Shown here: positions 48,526-56,385 of the stretch, piece after piece
Numbering within the stretch: the first letter of the stretch is position 1
Layout of the letters: each line of letters begins with the position of its first letter
DNA from: a virus
DNA: 64,000 bases
Direction: 5' to 3' (one strand)
Virus record (IMG/VR): IMGVR_UViG_3300042563_003224
Span: 1-64,000 of that record
Position numbers and translations under genes: made by a program
The notes under the pieces: model-generated
Seen by the model: the letters and a program-made list of their open reading frames with translations, nothing else
Told to the model about the DNA's origin: nothing
Database searches by the model: none

Positions 48526-48899
48526 GGTATTTCTTTGATGGTATATTTAACTTCGTGAACCCCATCGTATTTGACCAATTTCCAATCGGTATTGGCTGTT
48601 ACAACTTCTTCGGTGGGCAACAAGAATATATGTTCGGGGAATCGATATTTTAGAACTTCTATTATATCTTCTACAGTTTGACCTTGTCCCAAAAATGCAT
48701 GATCATCTTCGTCAAACCAGTAAGTAACTCCGTTGACATCTTCTATTTTAACTCGATGTATAACACTATCCAAGTATTGTTTCATAGCCGTATATCGCTG
48801 TTCTTTGTTTTCAGCCACAGATTGTGCCACAGATTGTGCCACTCTAAAAATAAAATAGTAAAATACTGTCCATCCCAAAAATTCTATAATACCGTCCAT
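48522..48899 (-). CDS. Single-TM protein with SH3-like C-terminus
   Basis: 125 residues: an N-terminal membrane anchor (about 4-20) then A-Q-S-V-A-Q-S-V-A from a 12-bp duplication, then a strand-rich domain ending W-K-L-V-K-Y-D-G. Unknown role. Confidence 0.55.
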   Translation of the reverse strand: MDGIIEFLGWTVFYYFIFRVAQSVAQSVAENKEQRYTAMKQYLDSVIHRVKIEDVNGVTYWFDEDDHAFLGQGQTVEDIIEVLKYRFPEHIFLLPTEEVVTANTDWKLVKYDGVHEVKYTIKEIP

Positions 48900-48915
48900 T
48901 TTGATCTCCCTTTAC

Positions 48916-48921
48916 TATTTA
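48916..48921 (-). promoter_or_regulatory. Late-promoter-like TAAATA for the 48.9-kb gene
   Basis: The minus strand reads TG-TAAATA-GTAAAGGGAGATC, with GGGAG 8 bases before the ATG at 48899. Confidence 0.4.
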
Positions 48922-48925
48922 CACA

Positions 48926-49753
48926 TTAAGTCCAAAGACCACGCCGGATCTTAACCAACCGAATCATCATTGCCTCATCTTCCTGATGTCTTGCTTCTTC
49001 GATTTCATGCACACGACCATATATGGCTCTTTTTTCTTTGCGCTCCTGTGCAGTCAGATGTTTCTCGTCGGGATCAAAATCCATTTTGCCATACTTGGCT
49101 GCCATGCGATCATGGAATTCCTTAAACCCTGATTCTTCGTATTCGTCTCTGCGGGTTGCTCTAATATCTTTCCACCAGGTGTACAAGGTCAGCACCTCGC
49201 GGGCATGTTCTGCTTGACTGAGATTACGGTCCTGCACTGGCAAGGCTGGATCATCTAGGGTCATGCACCATTTCAAATAGTCAATGCCGGCCGCGGGACA
49301 ACGCCACTCGCGCCAGTAAACCAACCAATTGTCTCTCCACCAGGGCATGTTGTGTTTTTTGCGGGCTTTTTCGTCCCATACACAAGTATGCCAGGCCTGT
49401 TCCACTTCAACAAAATCTACTAATTCTGTAAACATGCCGTGCAAGATGCGAGTTTCGTATTCGTGCCAAACACCGTGTTCCAGATCTGTGCGAACCATGT
49501 GTGTTTGTCTGACAAATCGATTACGCAAGTAATAAGACACATTGTAAATTGGATCAACAATCCACTGTGCAGGTTTTTCCAACCAGTCGGGTAGTATTTC
49601 TGTCACGAAGTATGCAACAGGGCGCGAAGCCTTTAGTTCGTCTTCCCATTTGGCCCATCCGCCCCAGGCTAGGGCACGAGGCTTTTCAATTCGGAAAACA
49701 GATCGTCTCAGCCAAATAAATAGCCAACTGTCTTGATAGTTTCTTGATTGCAT
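48926..49753 (-). CDS. Conserved phage protein, unknown (275 residues)
   Basis: Aromatic- and Trp-rich (W-L-F-I-W-L-R-R, P-W-W-R-D-N-W) with charged helices and a basic C-terminus. It resembles hypothetical proteins shared by large T4-like phages. It shares its stop/start base with the upstream gene. No domain recognised. Confidence 0.55.
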   Translation of the reverse strand: MQSRNYQDSWLFIWLRRSVFRIEKPRALAWGGWAKWEDELKASRPVAYFVTEILPDWLEKPAQWIVDPIYNVSYYLRNRFVRQTHMVRTDLEHGVWHEYETRILHGMFTELVDFVEVEQAWHTCVWDEKARKKHNMPWWRDNWLVYWREWRCPAAGIDYLKWCMTLDDPALPVQDRNLSQAEHAREVLTLYTWWKDIRATRRDEYEESGFKEFHDRMAAKYGKMDFDPDEKHLTAQERKEKRAIYGRVHEIEEARHQEDEAMMIRLVKIRRGLWT

Positions 49754-50031
49754 TAGGTGTTCTTTAGTATATCCATTACACTACCAATTTTAAACTCAAC
49801 GCGAGTTGTTGTCAACTGTTTTGGTTTATAATGCACATGGTCACGCAGATGGAATGTGGCAAAAACCTCAAATCCTCCCCACATGCTGTTCCATTTTTCG
49901 GGATTGCCAGGATAGGTTTCGGTACCATCTATGATTAGGTAGTACTTGTCCTTCCGTAATTCGACTGTGAGTTTTACCCGCATAGGTTTTACTCGTTCTT
50001 GAACTATATCAACAAATGGTATTTCAATCAT
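49753..50031 (-). CDS. Small beta-rich protein, unknown
   Basis: 92 residues. Two beta hairpins (V-K-L-T-V-E-L-R, Y-L-I-I-D-G-T-E) and a W-G-G-F-E-V-F strand. It overlaps the quinone oxidoreductase gene by 4 bases, which suggests coupling but not function. Confidence 0.5.
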   Translation of the reverse strand: MIEIPFVDIVQERVKPMRVKLTVELRKDKYYLIIDGTETYPGNPEKWNSMWGGFEVFATFHLRDHVHYKPKQLTTTRVEFKIGSVMDILKNT

Positions 50032-51017
50032 TTTAATTCTGGGTTTATATCAATCATAACTTTACCTGTAGATTTCCTACTGGAAGCAAACTGTAGTGCA
50101 TCGGTCGCTTGATCTAAAGGATATCGAGCAGTAATCTTCGGTAACAGTTTACCTTGTGCCAACCAATTTAATAGTATACCATAGTTAACATGTATTTCTT
50201 GTAGCCCGGCTTTGATAGAAGCTATGTTGTATACTCCAATTATGCTTCGTTCTTTCAATAACGCCAAGTTCAATGGGATCCTGGGAATTTCACCGGCGGC
50301 AAATCCAACACTCAGATATTTGCCTCTAAAAGCCAAACTACGGAAAGCAGGTTCTGCATATCGATCGCCCACTGTGTCAAATACAAAATTAACTCCGGCA
50401 CCTCCGGTGAACTCCTCAACTTGTTCTTGCAAGTTTTCTGTGTTGTAGTTGATACACCAATCGGCTCCTATATCGCGACAGTATTGTAATTTTTCCTCTG
50501 ACCCAGCGGCGGCAATAACTCGTGCGCCCATGACTTTGGCTATTTCAACAGCGGCACTACCAGTACCACCACTGGCTCCCAACACCAATACTGTATTGCC
50601 TTCTTGTAATTGTCCTAAGTCCTTTAAACCGTGTAGTGCTGTAGAGTATGTGACACTTAGACAGGCCGCATGATCTAGTCTAGTATTAGGTGACAATTTT
50701 TTAATTGCTTTTTCGTGTACCATTGCCTGTTGAACTATTGCACCTGTACCACATCCAACAAATACTCGATCACCCACCTTGCACGATTTGACAGCGACTC
50801 CAACCTTGGATACTATTCCGGAAAATTCATGCCCGGGTACAAACGGTAGCGGTGGCCGGACTTGATATAGTCCTTGCACAATCAACACATCGGGCCACGA
50901 CACCGGTGCATAGGCAACATCAACTACTACTTCGGTAGGACCTGGTTTTGGTTCTGGTATGGAACGGACACGCATGGTGTCGATGGGTCCGTATTTGTGG
51001 CAAATTAATGCTTTCAT
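50028..51017 (-). CDS. NADPH:quinone oxidoreductase-like MDR protein (zinc-independent)
   Basis: 329 residues. N-terminal GroES-like domain with P-G-H-E-F-S-G-I-V at 61-69 (the catalytic Zn ligand Cys is absent, as in QOR). The Rossmann motif G-A-S-G-G-T-G is at 147-153, then V-F-D-T-V-G. It reduces quinones or enoyl substrates with NAD(P)H. It is intact, probably host-derived, and unusual in phages. Start and stop overlap its neighbours. Confidence 0.85.
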   Translation of the reverse strand: MKALICHKYGPIDTMRVRSIPEPKPGPTEVVVDVAYAPVSWPDVLIVQGLYQVRPPLPFVPGHEFSGIVSKVGVAVKSCKVGDRVFVGCGTGAIVQQAMVHEKAIKKLSPNTRLDHAACLSVTYSTALHGLKDLGQLQEGNTVLVLGASGGTGSAAVEIAKVMGARVIAAAGSEEKLQYCRDIGADWCINYNTENLQEQVEEFTGGAGVNFVFDTVGDRYAEPAFRSLAFRGKYLSVGFAAGEIPRIPLNLALLKERSIIGVYNIASIKAGLQEIHVNYGILLNWLAQGKLLPKITARYPLDQATDALQFASSRKSTGKVMIDINPELK

Positions 51018-51253
51018 AAGTATTTCATCCTAAAAAATGTTTCTGCGGCATCATCATAAAAGTCCAAGTACATGGTTATCCTGTATCCTGATCCCAGGTC
51101 ACCATCGTTGACCCAGTGTTGGTGCAATCGCGTAGTAAATCCCAGTTCACGCCGCATGGTTTCTCTAATCAACAACACACTGGGTTTCCAACCGTATTCT
51201 GTTTTGAGCTGTTTACGGATTCGGGTCCATTGGTCTTCAGTCAGTGTGATCAT
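51014..51253 (-). CDS. Small array protein 1 (W-x-F-x-F family)
   Basis: 79 residues from M-I-T-L-T-E-D-Q-W, start set by the ATGA overlap. C-terminus Y-R-I-T-M-Y-L-D-F-Y-D-D-A-A-E-T-F-F-R-M. One of six consecutive genes sharing a C-terminal pattern F/I-T-x-x...D-A-x-x-F-x-L-x-W. Confidence 0.6.
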   Translation of the reverse strand: MITLTEDQWTRIRKQLKTEYGWKPSVLLIRETMRRELGFTTRLHQHWVNDGDLGSGYRITMYLDFYDDAAETFFRMKYL

Positions 51254-51498
51254 TTGCTGTACTTCAATTTCCAAAAGGTATAATCTTTTTCTTCAAGTTC
51301 GCCAACCACAGTAATACGGTATCCCCAGTTATCATTGTCTGCGTTGACATAAAAAGTCGGAGATTCTACACAATGCGCCATACAGTATTGTCCTGCTTCG
51401 GTTTGTTGCCATTCCCACAAAGGTTGTGACGCATACAGTTCTGGATCCTCTACATCACCCATGCGAAATTCATGCAGTAATGTTTTAACTACAGCCAT
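51250..51498 (-). CDS. Small array protein 2
   Basis: 82 residues. W-G-Y-R-I-T-V-V-G-E-L-E, then Y-T-F-W-K-L-K-Y-S-K. Same overlapping array. N-terminal L-L-H-E-F-R-M. Confidence 0.6.
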   Translation of the reverse strand: MAVVKTLLHEFRMGDVEDPELYASQPLWEWQQTEAGQYCMAHCVESPTFYVNADNDNWGYRITVVGELEEKDYTFWKLKYSK

Positions 51499-51734
51499 TG
51501 GGCAACATGTTCTACTGTGGTTTCTTCCATGGTGCGTCTATGTCCGGCTGACTTTAATTGAAACATAAGTGCATCATGTTCGTCGTCAAATGTAAAGTCC
51601 ATGAATTCTGCTGTGGGGTGAAACTGCATACGTTCGCCGGGTAGGCCAAATGTTTCTACACACCAGGCCAACAGCTCATTCCATGCATCACCGTGATTAT
51701 ATGGATCTTGCCAAGGTACCCTAATAGTTATCAT
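51489..51734 (-). CDS. Small array protein 3
   Basis: 81 residues: L-L-A-W-C-V-E-T-F-G (W-C motif), then F-M-D-F-T-F-D-D-E-H-D-A-L-M-F-Q-L. It has an extra C-terminal segment beyond the shared core. Confidence 0.6.
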   Translation of the reverse strand: MITIRVPWQDPYNHGDAWNELLAWCVETFGLPGERMQFHPTAEFMDFTFDDEHDALMFQLKSAGHRRTMEETTVEHVAQWL

Positions 51735-51737
51735 ATA

Positions 51738-51950
51738 TTAACTCCACTTCAGTAAAAATGCTGACATGTCTTCTTCTCGGTCAAATCGAAATGTATCAAA
51801 TGCTGTGCGTCGTACTGTGGGCATGGTGTTCCAACACCAATGTTGTATAGGATCCATTAGGGCTTCGTTTAGGATATAGCCGGGGTTACTGTAGTCACTG
51901 GTAATAGTATCAGCTATTTTCAACTCCATGCCATCTCTAATCCATTTCAT
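51738..51950 (-). CDS. Small array protein 4
   Basis: 70 residues from M-K-W-I-R-D-G-M. I-Q-H-W-C-W then F-D-T-F-R-F-D-R-E-E-D-M-S-A-F-L-L-K-W. Start fixed by ATGA overlap. Confidence 0.6.
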   Translation of the reverse strand: MKWIRDGMELKIADTITSDYSNPGYILNEALMDPIQHWCWNTMPTVRRTAFDTFRFDREEDMSAFLLKWS

Positions 51951-52159
51951 GTCCACACCAATGCAAATGCTGTTGCATCTCTGTCATGTTTGAATGTAAA
52001 AGTTGTTTCTCCAAACATGCTCCATACAGCCCAGGTTCGTTTATCCCAGTCGCCAGGATCGGCATACACATGCCCGCCATGGCCAATATGGTCATAGCAC
52101 CAAGCGGACATTTCTCTGTTGAGATGATATTGTTGTTTACCAATTTTGATTTCGGTCAT
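51947..52159 (-). CDS. Small array protein 5
   Basis: 70 residues from M-T-E-I-K-I-G-K-Q-Q-Y-H. M-S-A-W-C-Y-D-H then T-T-F-T-F-K-H-D-R-D-A-T-A-F-A-L-V-W. CAATGACC overlap decides the start. Confidence 0.6.
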   Translation of the reverse strand: MTEIKIGKQQYHLNREMSAWCYDHIGHGGHVYADPGDWDKRTWAVWSMFGETTFTFKHDRDATAFALVWT

Positions 52160-52332
52160 TGCCATCGTAAACAAAATAAGGTTGCACCCTCCGGAGTGGG
52201 CATTCGAAAAGTCCATACGTGGCTGGGGAATCCACTGCTGAAACTCCAGGCATCTATGCCAATTTCTCGTTCACACCAATCAATGATATCGTAGATATCT
52301 TTATCTTTACAATCTAAGGTTATGGAAGTCAT
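52156..52332 (-). CDS. Small array protein 6
   Basis: 58 residues from M-T-S-I-T-L-D-C-K-D-K-D. I-I-D-W-C-E-R-E-I-G then V-W-T-F-R-M-P-T-P-E-G-A-T-L-F-C-L-R-W. An ATG 15 bases upstream (52347) is an alternative. First gene of the array. Confidence 0.55.
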   Translation of the reverse strand: MTSITLDCKDKDIYDIIDWCEREIGIDAWSFSSGFPSHVWTFRMPTPEGATLFCLRWQ

Positions 52333-52355
52333 ATCACATTGTAACATTGTTGTCT

Positions 52356-52754
52356 TTATAGGTCTTGTTTTTTGAGCGTGTCCCATACTTCTTTTTGCTC
52401 TCGGAACTTGTCGCGTAGTCGTCTATATTGGATGCCGGCTTCTTTGAGTTCGTCAAATTCTTTTTCCAATGCAGAGTCCATCTTCATTACACCCAGCATT
52501 TCCTGTATGCTCACCAATGTCTCTGTCAAACTCACGCCGTTTATTTTAAGGTCTGCGTTCTTGCCATTTAGCTCCAAGGTGCCGCTTTGTTTTAGTGTGG
52601 CGGCGGTATTGTTGACCGCATAGCCTGGGTTGGCCCAAGTTCCGTTGGTGCCCGAGCTGGTGTACACATAGCCATTTTGTCCCATTGGCGGGACGGTGAC
52701 AGTTACATTACCATATGTGTATGGTGATGCGGTTGTATTCATTGTGTATGACAT
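52356..52754 (-). CDS. Virion-like protein with beta N-terminus and coiled coil
   Basis: 132 residues from M-S-Y-T-M-N-T-T-A-S-P. A Gly/Thr/Asn strand-rich N-terminus (as in small fibre tips) is followed by a charged coiled coil (about 85-130). A fully consensus sigma70 promoter (52761-52789) ends 6 bases before this ATG with no Shine-Dalgarno sequence, so it is probably leaderless. The two upstream alternatives lie within the promoter. Confidence 0.6.
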   Translation of the reverse strand: MSYTMNTTASPYTYGNVTVTVPPMGQNGYVYTSSGTNGTWANPGYAVNNTAATLKQSGTLELNGKNADLKINGVSLTETLVSIQEMLGVMKMDSALEKEFDELKEAGIQYRRLRDKFREQKEVWDTLKKQDL

Positions 52755-52760
52755 AATAGC

Positions 52761-52789
52761 ATTATATATCTTTAGCACCAAGATGTCAA
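52761..52789 (-). promoter_or_regulatory. Consensus sigma70 promoter (leaderless), divergent
   Basis: TTGACA-N17-TATAAT, then GCTATT and the ATG. A plus-strand TAAATA (52792-52797) begins three bases past its -35 box. Confidence 0.92.
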
Positions 52790-52791
52790 AC

Positions 52792-52797
52792 TAAATA
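52792..52797 (+). promoter_or_regulatory. Late-promoter-like TAAATA, 5 bases before an ATG
   Basis: Plus strand AAC-TAAATA-TTTCC-ATG, no Shine-Dalgarno sequence. Back to back with the sigma70 promoter of the leftward gene. Confidence 0.55.
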
Positions 52798-52802
52798 TTT
52801 CC

Positions 52803-53159
52803 ATGTTAGCACTTAAATATGAATCTTACCGACCAGACCTTTCTGTACCATGGGTATCGGAACTACTTACAACAACACAAGATCCTGCATTGCAATCGTT
52901 GAGTCAGAGCTATAATCGTTGGCTAGACCTATCACAGGGACAACATGGGTGGCGTATGCAGATCGTACACGGCAATGATCCACACGTGGGCATACACATA
53001 CACGACTTTGGTCCAACCACTACCGAAGAAAGTATATATCACTTGTACGATCTTTATCTATATCGCTTCTTGCCAGAGTACCAAGAATGGTACCACTGGC
53101 TAAGAAACTATGTGCAACAACATAATTGGCGTATCACTAGAACCATCATAGAGATTTAG
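52803..53159 (+). CDS. Small plus-strand protein, unknown
   Basis: 118 residues. A His/Trp-rich core (H-V-G-I-H-I-H-D-F-G) could bind metal. Helical C-terminus. It ends with a 4-base convergent overlap against the metallophosphoesterase. No family recognised. Confidence 0.6.
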   Translation: MLALKYESYRPDLSVPWVSELLTTTQDPALQSLSQSYNRWLDLSQGQHGWRMQIVHGNDPHVGIHIHDFGPTTTEESIYHLYDLYLYRFLPEYQEWYHWLRNYVQQHNWRITRTIIEI

Positions 53160-54010
53160 ATATCAAATCCAAAATTGGGATCAAAGTGTTCTGCTGATTC
53201 CTCGTAACCTTTATAGCCACGCGGATTGCATACCACACGACACTCTCCGATCATGTAGTCAAATTGATCATGTGTGTGTCCATGCGTCCATACTTTGATT
53301 TCTGGATAATCCAACATAAACTCACTGAGATCACTGCTGTAAGCACCATTCATAATGGTGTCATTTAAGTAGCGTGGTTTGATACTGACCTTGCTTGGAG
53401 CATGGTGAGTGCAGATCACAACCGGACTTGTCTTGCCTTCTGCACGACGATTTGACATCACTGACTTGAGATAACCCACAGTTTTATAATGATCTGTCAT
53501 GGTTTTTTCTGGCTGTAGCCTATGATATGCATTCTTGGTTTCGTTAAACATGGTGATTTGACGATAGTCGTTCATCATTGATTTCATATGAAACAAGGTC
53601 AACTCGTCACCTCGGTTCATATCGGTCCAAAGCGTAGCACCTAAGAATGTAACACCATCGATGTCAATACACTCATTTTCCAACAGTTGCACATTGTCGG
53701 GCATCTGTTCTTTTAAATGTGAGTAAGTCTTGTGGTACTGGAATCCATAATGCTCGTGGTTACCCATGACATAGATCACCTGCCTGTACTTGGGACATTC
53801 TTCAAGAAAGAAACGGATATACCGATCTTCGCGTTTTCCATTAAACACCTGTTCTGTTAACACCTGATTCAATATGTGGTTTTCTCTGTAACGTTCACGC
53901 TTGACATTCTTGGCCTCACAGATGTCTCCAGACAGGATTAGGACATCGCCGCCTGGCAACTCGAGATCTGCAAACTCAAGGTGTAAATCACTCATAACAT
54001 TAACACGCAT
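53156..54010 (-). CDS. Metallophosphoesterase (calcineurin-like)
   Basis: 284 residues. The five MPE motifs are present: D8-x-H10, G-D29, G-N-H-E at 93-96, T-H-H near 201, and G-H-T-H near 248. It binds a dinuclear metal. Phage members are often exonuclease (SbcD/Mre11-like) or nucleotide phosphatases; the shape without a capping domain leaves the substrate open. GGAG precedes the start. Confidence 0.8.
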   Translation of the reverse strand: MRVNVMSDLHLEFADLELPGGDVLILSGDICEAKNVKRERYRENHILNQVLTEQVFNGKREDRYIRFFLEECPKYRQVIYVMGNHEHYGFQYHKTYSHLKEQMPDNVQLLENECIDIDGVTFLGATLWTDMNRGDELTLFHMKSMMNDYRQITMFNETKNAYHRLQPEKTMTDHYKTVGYLKSVMSNRRAEGKTSPVVICTHHAPSKVSIKPRYLNDTIMNGAYSSDLSEFMLDYPEIKVWTHGHTHDQFDYMIGECRVVCNPRGYKGYEESAEHFDPNFGFDI

Positions 54011-54061
54011 CTTCTTCTCCTATAATAGTAATTATACTATCAATTCCGTTATTGCACAAAT

Positions 54062-54082
54062 AAAAAAAGGCCCCTCGGGGCC
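54062..54082 (-). terminator. Rho-independent terminator after the HTH gene
   Basis: The minus strand reads GGCCCCGAGGGGCC followed by TTTTTTT, downstream of the stop at 54102. Confidence 0.9.
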
Positions 54083-54101
54083 TTTTGGGTCGCGCCAGGG
54101 A

Positions 54102-54368
54102 TTAAACCAAACCCATTGCCAATGCTTTGTAACCAGCGGCTACAACTTTGCGGCTTGGTTTGCCATGCACATACTCAGTAACAGTAACACCGTTACCAGC
54201 TTTGCGGCTGTTTGCATAAATTGCAAAACCAGCTTGACGAATACGACTGGCTTCAGCACTCAAGTTGCCAATGCCAAAACGCTTACGAGCTTCGCTTGCA
54301 GTCAATTTCTCACCATTGAGAACCATGGCTTTAAAAGCCTTACCAGTTTTAGTTTCTAGATTAATCAT
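54102..54368 (-). CDS. Winged-helix/HTH DNA-binding protein
   Basis: 88 residues. A-S-E-A-R-K-R-F-G-I-G then S-A-E-A-S-R-I-R-Q-A-G-F-A-I-Y is the helix-turn-helix plus wing signature of small T4-like phage proteins (binding a motif ahead of an I-Y strand). It is monocistronic with its own promoter (54415-54443) and terminator, as expected for a regulator. Confidence 0.7.
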   Translation of the reverse strand: MINLETKTGKAFKAMVLNGEKLTASEARKRFGIGNLSAEASRIRQAGFAIYANSRKAGNGVTVTEYVHGKPSRKVVAAGYKALAMGLV

Positions 54369-54414
54369 CTTTTTTCCTTTAAAAGTATTTGCAGTAATTT
54401 CAACTGCTGATGCT

Positions 54415-54443
54415 AGTATAGCAAAATTATTACACTAGGTCAA
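54415..54443 (-). promoter_or_regulatory. Sigma70 promoter for the HTH gene
   Basis: TTGACC-N17-TATACT. The 46-base leader contains an AAAGG ribosome binding site before the ATG at 54368. Confidence 0.8.
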
Positions 54444-54452
54444 CAACTAGTT

Positions 54453-54671
54453 TTACCGTTTGTAATATGTTTGCCCATAATATATCTTGCGACACACTTC
54501 TTGACCTTGGAGCAGTCGATATGTAACGCAATCTTGATGGTAATGGTCACTTAGGGCATGACTGGCAACCGTTTTTCCAGTTGTGGCGGCCACACCCAAA
54601 TCCATAACTGTAGTCACGGCACAACCTTGAAGGGTGACCAATAACACCATTAACCACTTATAGGTTATCAT
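54453..54671 (-). CDS. Small lipoprotein
   Basis: 72 residues with a signal peptide and lipobox L-Q-G-C (Cys17). The mature part is small with C-V-T-Y-R-L-L and two further Cys. It overlaps the 124-residue gene by 14 bases. Possibly an outer-membrane exclusion factor. Confidence 0.6.
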   Translation of the reverse strand: MITYKWLMVLLVTLQGCAVTTVMDLGVAATTGKTVASHALSDHYHQDCVTYRLLQGQEVCRKIYYGQTYYKR

Positions 54672-55032
54672 ATGAAATAGGCATCCATCCTAGTTGTCGT
54701 AGGTCTGTTTCAATTTCTTCGGTTACTTGCCCTTCGGGCACAAATCCTTCGCCTGTGCGACAACCAAGACCAAATCCTTCTTCTTCGGATCCAATGCCCG
54801 AGCAGTACCAATCTATGTAATTACCTTGCTGTCTAATGGTGGCAATGATGCCTCCGGCATAGCGCCAACTGCAATGCCACAGTTGTTTTTTCAATATGGC
54901 CATGACTTCTAGTCGTTGCCACTGCATATTACACAAGGCCGCATAGAGGTTTTGTGCATAGGTGTCATTGGCCCTGACCTTGTCACAGATCCAGGTGGTA
55001 TTTTTTAGATCGGTTTCTAAATTATGATCCAT
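54658..55032 (-). CDS. Conserved small protein, unknown
   Basis: 124 residues. W-Q-R-L-E-V-M-A-I-L-K-K-Q, then W-R-Y-A-G-G and I-D-W-Y-C-S-G-I. It has several Cys and Trp. Its ATG lies 5 bases after a consensus TATAAT with only AAGGT between (a very short leader). No family named. Confidence 0.6.
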   Translation of the reverse strand: MDHNLETDLKNTTWICDKVRANDTYAQNLYAALCNMQWQRLEVMAILKKQLWHCSWRYAGGIIATIRQQGNYIDWYCSGIGSEEEGFGLGCRTGEGFVPEGQVTEEIETDLRQLGWMPISYDNL

Positions 55033-55037
55033 ACCTT

Positions 55038-55066
55038 ATTATAAACTATTTTAAATTTTGTGTCAA
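55038..55066 (-). promoter_or_regulatory. Consensus sigma70 promoter, start codon 5 bases after -10
   Basis: TTGACA-N17-TATAAT-AAGGT-ATG on the minus strand. Confidence 0.9.
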
Positions 55067-55112
55067 CTAAAAAGTGGTCTACGGCGTTGTATATATGTAA
55101 CATAAAAAACAA

Positions 55113-55457
55113 ATGAAATTACTTGCCATTTTAATTGCTGTATCAGTATTTGCGGTAGAACCTGCTGGCGCGGTAGTAACGGTCACACCAAAAACGGCCA
55201 AAGCGCATCTACCACGAGTGCCTAGAGTCAAACTGCTTCGTAGTAATCCACACAGGTTTACTGCCATTCGGTTGCAGGGTACCAATCCGTATGATGCACC
55301 AGATGATGATTTCCTTTGTGTCAGTAGTGCTCGCAAACCAAAAGTTATCAATCCCAATCTTGTGGATGACGATGAAGAACTTTCGGAATATGTGACCATA
55401 CGATTGATGGTGGCCCGTGCCAGAGCCATGCAAAAGTACAGAGAAGTCCGTGCATAA
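55113..55457 (+). CDS. Secreted small basic protein (plus strand)
   Basis: 114 residues. Signal peptide about 1-19 (ending P-A-G-A), a basic middle (P-R-V-P-R-V-K-L-L-R-S-N-P-H-R), acidic D-D-D-E-E-L patch, and basic C-terminus. No family. It ends at a bidirectional terminator. Confidence 0.65.
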   Translation: MKLLAILIAVSVFAVEPAGAVVTVTPKTAKAHLPRVPRVKLLRSNPHRFTAIRLQGTNPYDAPDDDFLCVSSARKPKVINPNLVDDDEELSEYVTIRLMVARARAMQKYREVRA

Positions 55458-55481
55458 AAAAAGGCCCTAAGGGGCCTTTTT
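55456..55481. terminator. Bidirectional rho-independent terminator
   Basis: A-run, GGCCCTAAGGGGCC palindrome, T-run. It serves the plus-strand secreted-protein gene and overlaps the stop codon (TAG at 55467-55469) of the convergent gene. Confidence 0.9.
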
Positions 55482-55688
55482 GGTTAATGTAACTTGCCGG
55501 GTGCGTTCATCAATGCCCCAAGTCAGCTCATCACCGATTCGCCAACCATTGGCCTCCAATGCGTCTGGGGGCAAGGGCATAACAATGTCGCCAGTTTCGG
55601 GATCCTCCTCCAACTCAACCGTCCAAGTTGTGGCAGATTGGCGAGTAATCCGGGCATCTAGCACACTTGCCTCAATCTGACTTTTCAT
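55467..55688 (-). CDS. AbrB/SpoVT-like small protein
   Basis: 73 residues. P-L-P-P-D-A-L-E-A-N-G-W-R-I-G-D-E-L-T-W then Q-V-T-L-T-K-K resembles a swapped-hairpin AbrB-like domain seen in T4-like phages (DNA binding or antitoxin-like). The start overlaps the previous gene by 17 bases. Confidence 0.55.
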   Translation of the reverse strand: MKSQIEASVLDARITRQSATTWTVELEEDPETGDIVMPLPPDALEANGWRIGDELTWGIDERTRQVTLTKKAP

Positions 55689-55977
55689 TTATAATCCTAA
55701 CATCAGTTACATTCATCACACGAAATGATCTCCATTCGTTTTTGTCTAGACAGAATACGCTAAGTGTTTCGGGTTTGTATAAACGAGTTTGGTGATGTTC
55801 GTTTACGGCCCGAGCAGGCATTGCCGCCGCTCTAAGGGTGCAAGGCATGGTGCGTACAGAGCCATCTACCTTGGTAAAAGTAATTTCGCAATCGTGTTCA
55901 CTTAACAGATTACGGATATAACGATTGCGACTATCAGCATCACCTGCTAATTCTAGTACTATTTCAGTGTCGGTCAT
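55672..55977 (-). CDS. DUF2693-like phage protein
   Basis: 101 residues. F-T-K-V-D-G-S-V-R-T-M-P-C-T-L-R then L-S-V-F-C-L-D-K-N-E-W-R-S-F-R-V matches a family common in T4-like phages (from memory: DUF2693). Function unknown. Confidence 0.65.
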   Translation of the reverse strand: MTDTEIVLELAGDADSRNRYIRNLLSEHDCEITFTKVDGSVRTMPCTLRAAAMPARAVNEHHQTRLYKPETLSVFCLDKNEWRSFRVMNVTDVRIINEKSD

Positions 55978-56144
55978 TTGTCGCCCTTGTTACGACTAGT
56001 GCGTTGTCTAGAACCGTCTTGTTCGATTACAACATAACTACGCACAAAGGCACCACGAGTATGGTTGTCTAAAATCAGTGACGCGGCACGTTTTACACTC
56101 TTGCTGATCTTAACAGCTTTTGGATCATATCCTCTACAGGTCAT
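55974..56144 (-). CDS. Small basic protein, 56 residues
   Basis: M-T-C-R-G-Y-D-P-K-A-V-K-I-S-K and so on, ending N-K-G-D-K. The stop overlaps the next ATG (AAATGACC) and the start overlaps the previous gene by 11 bases. A basic helix plus two strands. Unknown, possibly nucleic-acid binding. Confidence 0.6.
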   Translation of the reverse strand: MTCRGYDPKAVKISKSVKRAASLILDNHTRGAFVRSYVVIEQDGSRQRTSRNKGDK

Positions 56145-56385
56145 TTTGTGTTTCCTTTTTAAATTGTTTACGACAGGCTCGTTTCATAGCAGGAGTAAAG
56201 TCTGGATGTATCTCTGCTACACTGCAATTATACACATGATCTCTATCGTTGAGCAAGAGCTTTTGAACAATATTAATGCCAAGCCAAATCAAACCAAACA
56301 ATGCAATCACAATGACTACATCTAATACCATAACTGTTAGTTTAAATAATTTTGTGTTTTCTTTGCTGGTGATTACAAATTTCAC
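56134..56385 (-). CDS. Single-TM small protein
   Basis: 83 residues with one membrane segment (about 16-36) and a basic C-terminus (M-K-R-A-C-R-K-Q-F-K-K-E). It overlaps its neighbours on both sides. Unknown. Confidence 0.6.
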   Translation of the reverse strand: MKFVITSKENTKLFKLTVMVLDVVIVIALFGLIWLGINIVQKLLLNDRDHVYNCSVAEIHPDFTPAMKRACRKQFKKETQNDL

